Shown here: positions 6,455-10,251 of the stretch, piece by piece
Position numbering within the stretch: the first letter of the stretch is position 1
Layout: each line of letters opens with the position of its first letter
Source of the DNA: Bacteroidota bacterium
GTDB lineage: Bacteria > Bacteroidota > Bacteroidia > Chitinophagales > Saprospiraceae
Length of the DNA stretch: 10,251 nucleotides
Assembly: GCA_024280135.1 (NCBI GenBank)
Contig: JAJRQS010000050.1
Span: 1-10,251 of the forward strand
Reading direction: 5' to 3'
Notes under the pieces: generated by a model
Told to the model about the DNA's origin: nothing
Seen by the model: the letters and a program-made list of their open reading frames with translations, nothing else
Database searches by the model: none
Translations under genes and position numbers: made by a program

Positions 6455-8095
6455 TTACTTAATTTTGTGCTTGCCTTTACGCTTGCCCTTTACAGTTGCG
6501 GCCATCTTTAATGCTCTATATACATTGACAGTGGCACCTGTTCTACACAATCTGCTAAATGGTACTTGCTCATCGGATCCTGGCTGCTGAACACTATAAT
6601 TCTGTTTGGCTCCTGAAGCTTCTAGAATAGTTTTCAATTGCTTAGCTGAAAGTTTTGGATAGTAAGAAAGCAACAAAGCTGCAGCTCCTGCTGTCGCTGG
6701 TGAAGCCATACTCGTACCTGAAGCATCTTTGTATTCCCCATCAGGAGCAGTAGAATAAATATCTACACCTGGTGCAAAAATATCAACTTGCGTTTTACCA
6801 TAGTTAGAAAAGTTAGCAACGGTTTTGGGCTTGTGTGATAAAGCACCAATTTCCATCCAAGTTTTTGAAGTCTTTGCCCCTAACCCAAAGAATCCACGCT
6901 TACGGTACGTGTCATTAGGGAAGTTGTCTGTATGGTCATTGTCTTGTGCGCTATTACCGGCTGCATGCACTAACAAAACACCATGCTTATTAGCATATTT
7001 GACGGCTTTATCTACTACATCTTTGTTCCAAGAGTATCCTTTACCAAAACTCATATTAATGATATTAGCGCCATTATCCACTGCATAGCGAATACCGTTA
7101 GCGACATCTTTGTCACGCTCATCACCATCAGGAACAACCCGTACACCCATGATTTTCACATTGGTTGCAACACCCTCGATGCCTATTCCATTTCCTCTAG
7201 TCGCTGCAATGATTCCTGCTACGTGTGTGCCGTGGAAAGCATCAGGGCCTTTAATATTATTATTACCGTAGTACTTTTCAGTAATGTTATTATAGTTGTC
7301 GCCCACGATAGATCTTGGGTCAAAATCTGTGTTATAATAATACTTTGCTTGAGAAGTGTAATAGTCGATACCCCCTTGAAGTTGACTAGCTATTTCACTT
7401 TTTAAATCTTCCAAAGATGAAACTTCTGAAACAGCACGTTTGGCAATAGAAAGCGCCATCATCAAACCCTCGTCTCCATTAGATTCGATTGCATTAAGGT
7501 TTTCTTCCGTAAATGGCTTACCATCCAATGCTTTTTCTAAACTTGTAAAAGCATTCGTGATACGCTTTTTCGTATCTAGAATCTGCTCCAGTTCTTGCTC
7601 TGCTTTGTCCTTGTTCTCTTTGACCTCAGCTTCTATCTTCTTGTAGCGCTGATAATCTTTCTTCGCCTTTCTAGATAAAGAAGACTCATTTACATTTTTG
7701 TATTTCTTTTGGTACATGACTAAAAGACGTGTCACTTCCAATTGGTCTGGACCGACATTTTTACCGTCTTTGCCTCCAATAAAATTCCAACCATAGACGT
7801 CATCTACATAGCCATTGTGATCATCGTCGATACCATTTCCTGCAATTTCACCAGGATTATGCCACATGACATCTTTCAAATCCTCATGCAATGGATCTAC
7901 TCCTCCATCGATTACAGCTACAACCACGGTTTTTGAAGTCTTACCTTTCAAGAGCTCTTTATATGCTCTTTCAGTACTCATTCCGTTAATTCCATCTTGT
8001 TCCTGATCTAAATTGAACCAATTTTCAGGACCCTTTTGAGCATTTGCTACGCTCAAGCTTAATAGCATGAATAATGCTAACAAATTTAATTTCAT
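6455..8095 (-). CDS. Secreted subtilisin-like serine protease (S8 family) with large insertion
   Basis: The 546-residue protein has a signal peptide with predicted cleavage VANA|Q20 and a complete subtilase triad: D63 in VVVAVIDGGVD, H288 in FHGTHVAG, S462 in SGTSMASPATAG, with oxyanion N381 in HAAGNS. It should be an active exported endopeptidase. Unusual is the distance between Asp and His, about 225 residues against roughly 30 in classical subtilisins. The insertion includes a very Lys/Glu-rich, probably coiled-coil stretch at about 138-180, then a second helical part to about 245. A DDDHNGYVDD segment at 90-99 resembles an acidic calcium-binding loop. The C-terminus is a short basic tail (KGKRKGKHKIK) with no T9SS sorting domain, so a periplasmic or membrane-associated location by Sec export is likely. 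There is no clear separate propeptide. It is a single-gene unit with its own promoter and terminator. Confidence 0.93.
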   Translation of the reverse strand: MKLNLLALFMLLSLSVANAQKGPENWFNLDQEQDGINGMSTERAYKELLKGKTSKTVVVAVIDGGVDPLHEDLKDVMWHNPGEIAGNGIDDDHNGYVDDVYGWNFIGGKDGKNVGPDQLEVTRLLVMYQKKYKNVNESSLSRKAKKDYQRYKKIEAEVKENKDKAEQELEQILDTKKRITNAFTSLEKALDGKPFTEENLNAIESNGDEGLMMALSIAKRAVSEVSSLEDLKSEIASQLQGGIDYYTSQAKYYYNTDFDPRSIVGDNYNNITEKYYGNNNIKGPDAFHGTHVAGIIAATRGNGIGIEGVATNVKIMGVRVVPDGDERDKDVANGIRYAVDNGANIINMSFGKGYSWNKDVVDKAVKYANKHGVLLVHAAGNSAQDNDHTDNFPNDTYRKRGFFGLGAKTSKTWMEIGALSHKPKTVANFSNYGKTQVDIFAPGVDIYSTAPDGEYKDASGTSMASPATAGAAALLLSYYPKLSAKQLKTILEASGAKQNYSVQQPGSDEQVPFSRLCRTGATVNVYRALKMAATVKGKRKGKHKIK

Positions 8096-8108
8096 GTTCT
8101 TTGTTTTA

Positions 8109-8161
8109 GACTTTCGTAAAAAGTCGTTAGAAGTAAGTTAAGCCTTTATTTTGGAGGCTTA
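8109..8161 (-). promoter_or_regulatory. Two stem-loops in the protease mRNA leader
   Basis: Hairpin one: TAAGCCT/AGGCTTA arms at 8139-8145 and 8155-8161, a 7-bp stem with a 9-nt loop. If transcription starts about 7 nt after the -7 box, this stem would lie at the very 5' end of the mRNA. Hairpin two: GACTTT (8109-8114) and AAAGTC (8120-8125), a perfect 6-bp stem with a 5-nt loop, ending 13 nt before the start codon. Neither is followed by a T run on the minus strand. They could stabilise the message or modulate initiation; that is inference. Confidence 0.45.
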
Positions 8162-8170
8162 TGCCAAATG

Positions 8171-8178
8171 CAAAAGTA
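8171..8178 (-). promoter_or_regulatory. Putative -7 box of the protease promoter
   Basis: On the minus strand this reads TACTTTTG, an exact match to the Bacteroidota -7 consensus TAnnTTTG, 75 nt upstream of the protease ATG. No convincing TTTG -33 box is seen at the expected distance; the region there reads roughly TTAGG. The predicted start of transcription is near 8164, giving a leader of about 70 nt. Confidence 0.5.
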
Positions 8179-8368
8179 CTAAGAAAAAACGATCTTAACC
8201 TAAAAAGATTGCTATTTGGCTGATACTTACTAAAAGACAGCTTTATGTCGAATTCGTTGCACCTAAAAGAATCTTTTGTAAATGTGAAATAAGAAAATTT
8301 TTATACCCTAAATGTGGTATTTTTCGGACTAATATGCTGTCACAATAGGAAAAATAGTGATATTATCT

Positions 8369-8376
8369 TACTTTTG
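8369..8376 (+). promoter_or_regulatory. Putative -7 box for an RNA ending at the orphan terminator
   Basis: TACTTTTG on the plus strand matches TAnnTTTG exactly and is the same octamer found on the opposite strand in front of the protease. Transcription would start around 8380-8385. A TTTG -33 element is not obvious upstream. The support is the octamer plus the need for some promoter to serve the terminator at 8470-8502. Confidence 0.42.
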
Positions 8377-8379
8377 TTG

Positions 8380-8502
8380 CGTATCTCATACTTAAGTCTT
8401 TAAAATGTCGTTTGGGATATCAAAGAGTAAAAGAAAAATTTTCGAGTGAAAGTTTGTTTTGAAGTGAGTGACCACTGACGTTTGTCAGTGGTCTTTTTTT
8501 TT
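8380..8502 (+). ncRNA. Candidate small RNA or attenuated leader, about 120 nt
   Basis: A plus-strand -7 octamer and a strong plus-strand terminator bracket this stretch and no gene lies between them, so a transcript of about 120 nt is expected. Its ends can pair just before the terminator hairpin: CTC (8385-8387) with GAG (8466-8468), ACTT (8390-8393) with AAGT (8462-8465), then AAG (8394-8396) with TTT (8458-8460, one G-U), interrupted by small bulges. Further in, CTTT (8398-8401) can pair with AAAG (8449-8452) and AAAA (8402-8405) with TTTT (8439-8442). This gives a rod with one-sided internal loops, a shape loosely like 6S RNA, but I cannot assign it to a family. Alternatively it is the 5' leader of the lipoprotein gene 106 nt downstream, with the terminator acting as an attenuator. 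Pairings were found by eye and not energy-tested. Confidence 0.45.
8470..8502 (+). terminator. Orphan intrinsic terminator, plus strand
   Basis: GACCACTGAC (8470-8479) and GTCAGTGGTC (8484-8493) form a perfect 10-bp stem, six of its ten pairs G-C, with a GTTT loop, followed by nine T residues (8494-8502). On the minus strand no T run follows the stem, so it acts on plus-strand transcripts only. No plus-strand gene lies upstream within the intergenic region; the nearest plus-strand gene upstream is coaD, more than 5 kb away. Confidence 0.9.
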
Positions 8503-8608
8503 GCATATTACCTCATTTTAACTTTTTGTTATGAAGTCAGATCACCTGTCGGCATAGTATTTGCTTTTTGAGAAGAGAATCCCCCGTAATCTAATAGATT
8601 GAACTATT

Positions 8609-9391
8609 ATGTATCATAAAACGGGCATTTTATTCCTTATCAGTATTCTCTTTTTTACAGCTTGTCGAAAGTCATCACAAGTTATTTCGGTAGTCAAGGA
8701 CGAATACTCTATTCAAGAACAGAAAAACCTAGGAGTGGCGTTAGACCTAGAATATCAAAAGCAATTTGATGTTTTGGCGGAAGCGGACTACCCTGAAGCT
8801 TATAATTATTTATCGACTCTTTTTACGATGATCCTGAATACGCCATCTGTCGAATTAAGAGATAGCTTGGATTGGCAGTTGCAAATTATTCATGCGGATG
8901 ATGAATATCGTATTTTTACCTCTCCTTCCGGAAATTTATACATCTCTACGGGTTTGCTTCAACAGCTAAATGCTGAGAATCAAATAGTGGCATTATTAAG
9001 TCACCAAGTTTATTACGTAGAATCAGGTGAGGCTTTTAATTTGATCAAAGAAAAAAACGATGCGATTGAAGTTGGTAAAGTAGTCTTGGGAGAGGAAAGT
9101 ACGCAATTGCGTAACATGTCTAATACTTTATTAATATCTTCGTATTCAAGTGAGGTTGTGCAAGCAGCAGATGAATTTCAAGTTAATTTACTTTGTCCTT
9201 TTAAGTATAATACGACAGGGATGATTGATGTTTTTCATCAGCAGCCTCTATATGCTTCTTTGGATAAGACCATGCCTTGGTCAAATGAACGAGCGACTTC
9301 AATTATTTCAATGGGTAGTGGCTGTGGTGTAGATGATTCTTTGTTTGTAGAACGTTATAACCAGTTTAAGGTTAGTGCGCTACCAGATTAA
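8609..9391 (+). CDS. Lipoprotein with degenerate M48 metallopeptidase-like domain
   Basis: The 260 residues begin with a lipoprotein signal (lipobox FTAC, Cys19). The core at about 85-235 follows the order of M48 periplasmic peptidases such as BepA: YRIFTSPSGNLYISTGLLQQ at 100-119 resembles the strand-turn-helix before the zinc helix, IVALLSHQVYYVESGEA at 126-142 sits where an A-x-x-x-x-H-E-x-x-H helix is expected, YSSEVVQAADEFQVNLL at 179-195 sits where E-x-x-A-D is expected, and SNERATSI at 225-232 resembles the late P-x-x-x-R-I element. The zinc helix reads H132-Q-V-Y-Y136, so the catalytic Glu is Gln and the second His is Tyr; the third-ligand position four before D188 is V184. Zinc binding and peptidase activity are therefore unlikely, and a chaperone or binding role is inferred. 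The start keeps a compact lipoprotein signal. It is monocistronic, ending at a strong terminator. Confidence 0.78.
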   Translation: MYHKTGILFLISILFFTACRKSSQVISVVKDEYSIQEQKNLGVALDLEYQKQFDVLAEADYPEAYNYLSTLFTMILNTPSVELRDSLDWQLQIIHADDEYRIFTSPSGNLYISTGLLQQLNAENQIVALLSHQVYYVESGEAFNLIKEKNDAIEVGKVVLGEESTQLRNMSNTLLISSYSSEVVQAADEFQVNLLCPFKYNTTGMIDVFHQQPLYASLDKTMPWSNERATSIISMGSGCGVDDSLFVERYNQFKVSALPD

Positions 9392-9409
9392 ATCTTGGCT
9401 ATGAACTAC

Positions 9410-9452
9410 AAAAAAGCTTCCAAAGAATTTTTAATTCTTTGGAAGCTTTTTT
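9410..9452. terminator. Bidirectional terminator between convergent genes
   Basis: Arms at 9410-9429 and 9433-9452 are perfectly complementary over 20 bp around a TTT loop. The arms begin with six A and end with six T, so both strands show a stem with GCTTCC/GGAAGC near the base followed by a T run. It begins 18 nt after the pseudo-M48 stop and lies 106 nt beyond the end of the converging beta-barrel gene, so it can end both transcripts. Confidence 0.9.
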
Positions 9453-9492
9453 ATTGTAACTACTCATAGAATATGGATTGCATAGATTTTAT

Positions 9493-9517
9493 TTTCCGTC
9501 TGCTTAGCAGACGGAAA
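9493..9517. repeat. GC-rich 11-bp palindrome
   Basis: TTTCCGTCTGC (9493-9503) and GCAGACGGAAA (9507-9517) are perfect inverted arms around TTA. It is markedly more GC-rich than its surroundings and has no T run on either side, so it is not a standard terminator. It lies between the bidirectional terminator and the end of the beta-barrel gene. This kind of compact palindrome at the 3' end of genes is typical of dispersed intergenic (REP-like) elements, but only one copy is in the window. Confidence 0.6.
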
Positions 9518-9558
9518 GGAGAAAAATGAAAAATTTGCTAACATTGAAACTGAGCTAT

Positions 9559-10251
9559 TTATTCTTCAGGGAGCACAAGTAAATCAGGTTGCTCTGGTGT
9601 CTTGTTACGTTTTTTACGGGGTTTGATGGAAAAGGTATATTTTGCAGATAAGAGTAGATCCAATTGTCGCCCAATACCATTCGTTTTTGTATCGTTAAGG
9701 TCATTCATAAGGTCACCTAAACCATAATTCGATTTAGCCTCAATTTCTAAAAATCGAAATAATTTGTAACTAAAACCAATGTTTGCATGATAGTTTAAGC
9801 GTTCGAAGAGCAGATCTGGGTTTTCCTCTTGTTCCCAATAGGCTCCTTCTTGACCTTTTTTATCTGTAATAAAATTATAGGGTAGTTCTTCATTTATTTC
9901 CATGGAGGAATTGTCTGAATATGATCGATTAGCGACGCCTTTTGAACTTGTCAAGTACCCGATATTGGAGCCAAAGCTAATGCCTAATTTTCCAAAATTA
10001 AGCAATAAGGATAGCCCAAATCGGATAGATCCATTTTTGATGAATATTTCTTCGTTGACAAGACTGTTATCTAATTTTTCGCCGTTTGGAAGTTGATTAA
10101 CTATTTTGTCTTGTGCGAATGAGAATTCATTATTTTGGTAATCTATCGAACCCAATAGTCCAATTTTATTATTAAAAACTAAATAGCTAGATTCTACACC
10201 TACCTGAAATCCATTTCCCCATTCAAATCGCTCTTGAAAATTCTGTAGGCT
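9559..10251 (-). CDS. Outer-membrane beta-barrel protein, C-terminal part (5' end outside window)
   Basis: The frame is open to the right edge: 230 codons are visible, beginning SLQNFQERFEWGNGFQVGVE. A TTG at 10155 in this frame is only an internal Leu codon. The protein shows repeated amphipathic strands (FQVGVESSYLVFNNKIGLLG, then GSIRFGLSLLLNFGKLGISFGSNIGYL, and near the end RLNYHANIGFSYKLFRFLEIEAKSNYGLGDL and QLDLLLSAKYTFSI), alternating with polar, Asp/Asn-rich loops, as in PorT-like and general outer-membrane barrel proteins. It ends with a hydrophilic tail (KPRKKRNKTPEQPDLLVLPEE) after the last strand, so the barrel signal is not at the extreme C-terminus; a short periplasmic extension is inferred. 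Function and signal peptide cannot be judged from the fragment. The palindrome at 9493-9517 and the bidirectional terminator lie downstream. Confidence 0.78.
   Translation of the reverse strand, partial: SLQNFQERFEWGNGFQVGVESSYLVFNNKIGLLGSIDYQNNEFSFAQDKIVNQLPNGEKLDNSLVNEEIFIKNGSIRFGLSLLLNFGKLGISFGSNIGYLTSSKGVANRSYSDNSSMEINEELPYNFITDKKGQEGAYWEQEENPDLLFERLNYHANIGFSYKLFRFLEIEAKSNYGLGDLMNDLNDTKTNGIGRQLDLLLSAKYTFSIKPRKKRNKTPEQPDLLVLPEE

Larger units (their letters stand above)
8096..8608. other. 513-nt divergent intergenic region
   Basis: This is the largest gap between genes in the window, lying between the minus-strand protease and the plus-strand pseudo-M48 lipoprotein. It holds, from left to right: two hairpins in the protease leader (8109-8125 and 8139-8161), a minus-strand -7 octamer (8171-8178), a 7-bp inverted repeat bracketing it (8163-8169 and 8214-8220), about 150 nt with no structure I can support, a plus-strand -7 octamer (8369-8376), and an orphan plus-strand terminator (8470-8502). 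The last 106 nt before the lipoprotein gene contain only a weak promoter-like TAGTATTTG at 8555-8563, with no well-spaced -33 box. No protein-coding frame of convincing length is present. Confidence 0.8.

Noticed and set aside
6825..7646. Open frames antisense to the S8 protease
   Set aside because: They are shadows of the long conserved coding sequence, with no start context or recognisable motifs.
8303..8320. ATACC/GGTAT inverted repeat in the divergent intergenic region
   Set aside because: Only a 5-bp stem with an 8-nt loop in AT-rich DNA; expected by chance.
8405..8449. 14-residue frame (ATG at 8405) inside the candidate RNA, a possible leader peptide
   Set aside because: Too short to distinguish from chance, with no run of a single amino acid as in amino-acid attenuators; its bases are also used in the proposed RNA pairing. 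Kept only as a note for the attenuator alternative.
8523..8563. TTTTTG (8523-8528) and TAGTATTTG (8555-8563) as the promoter of the pseudo-M48 gene
   Set aside because: The spacing of 26 nt or more is outside the usual 17-23 nt and the -7 match is imperfect; too weak to list as a promoter.
9526..9582. 18-codon plus-strand frame starting after an AAGGAG-like sequence
   Set aside because: The Shine-Dalgarno-like bases come from the right arm of the palindrome at 9493-9517, this group rarely uses such sites, the frame is very short, and it overlaps the end of the real minus-strand gene.
10153..10155. TTG as start of the last minus-strand gene
   Set aside because: The frame remains open and beta-barrel-like up to base 10251; this is an internal Leu codon.
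1..10251. CRISPR arrays, insertion sequences, tRNA or rRNA genes, phage genes
   Set aside because: No regularly spaced direct repeats, transposase or integrase motifs, cloverleaf or ribosomal RNA sequence were found on reading both strands.

Overview
The window looks like chromosomal DNA from a member of the phylum Bacteroidota, possibly Saprospiria or a relative; the class is a guess. Evidence: a TonB-dependent receptor followed by a DUF4249-type lipoprotein, a Por/type IX secretion (T9SS) C-terminal sorting domain, copies of the Bacteroidota -7 promoter octamer TAnnTTTG, A-rich starts with no Shine-Dalgarno sequence, and three exported proteins whose predicted mature N-terminus is Gln. The DNA is AT-rich throughout. 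I see no transposase, integrase, CRISPR array, tRNA or rRNA.

Layout. (1) Bases 1-2529, plus strand: the 3' part of a TonB-dependent receptor gene and its DUF4249-type lipoprotein partner, closed by an intrinsic terminator at 2547-2580. (2) Bases 2685-3149, plus strand: coaD, for coenzyme A synthesis. (3) Bases 6379 down to 3162, minus strand: a tight gene run of tsaE (tRNA t6A modification), alanine dehydrogenase, a secreted thioredoxin-fold protein with a T9SS sorting domain, a small outer-membrane beta-barrel protein, and a 41-residue membrane protein. The last four genes are 7-15 nt apart; tsaE is 43 nt from ald. The run meets coaD tail to tail with only 12 nt between stop codons. (4) Bases 8095-6455, minus strand: a secreted subtilisin-like S8 protease with a long charged helical insertion between catalytic Asp and His, ended by a strong terminator just in front of tsaE. 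(5) Bases 8096-8608: a 513-nt divergent intergenic region. It holds a minus-strand promoter and two leader hairpins for the protease. On the plus strand it holds a promoter-like octamer followed about 95 nt later by a near-perfect intrinsic terminator with no gene in between, so a small RNA or an attenuated leader is likely. (6) Bases 8609-9391, plus strand: a lipoprotein with an M48 metallopeptidase-like fold whose zinc-binding and catalytic residues are largely replaced. (7) Bases 9392-9558: a 20-bp-stem bidirectional terminator and a GC-rich 11-bp palindrome. (8) Bases 10251-9559, minus strand: the 3' part of an outer-membrane beta-barrel gene running off the right edge.

Functionally the window mixes housekeeping genes (coaD, tsaE, ald) with cell-envelope genes (receptor, lipoproteins, beta-barrels, secreted thiol and serine hydrolase proteins). 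The best leads for something new are the orphan terminator and its presumed RNA at about 8380-8502, the pseudo-M48 lipoprotein directly after it, and the T9SS-sorted thioredoxin protein co-transcribed with an outer-membrane protein. None amounts to a demonstrated new system.
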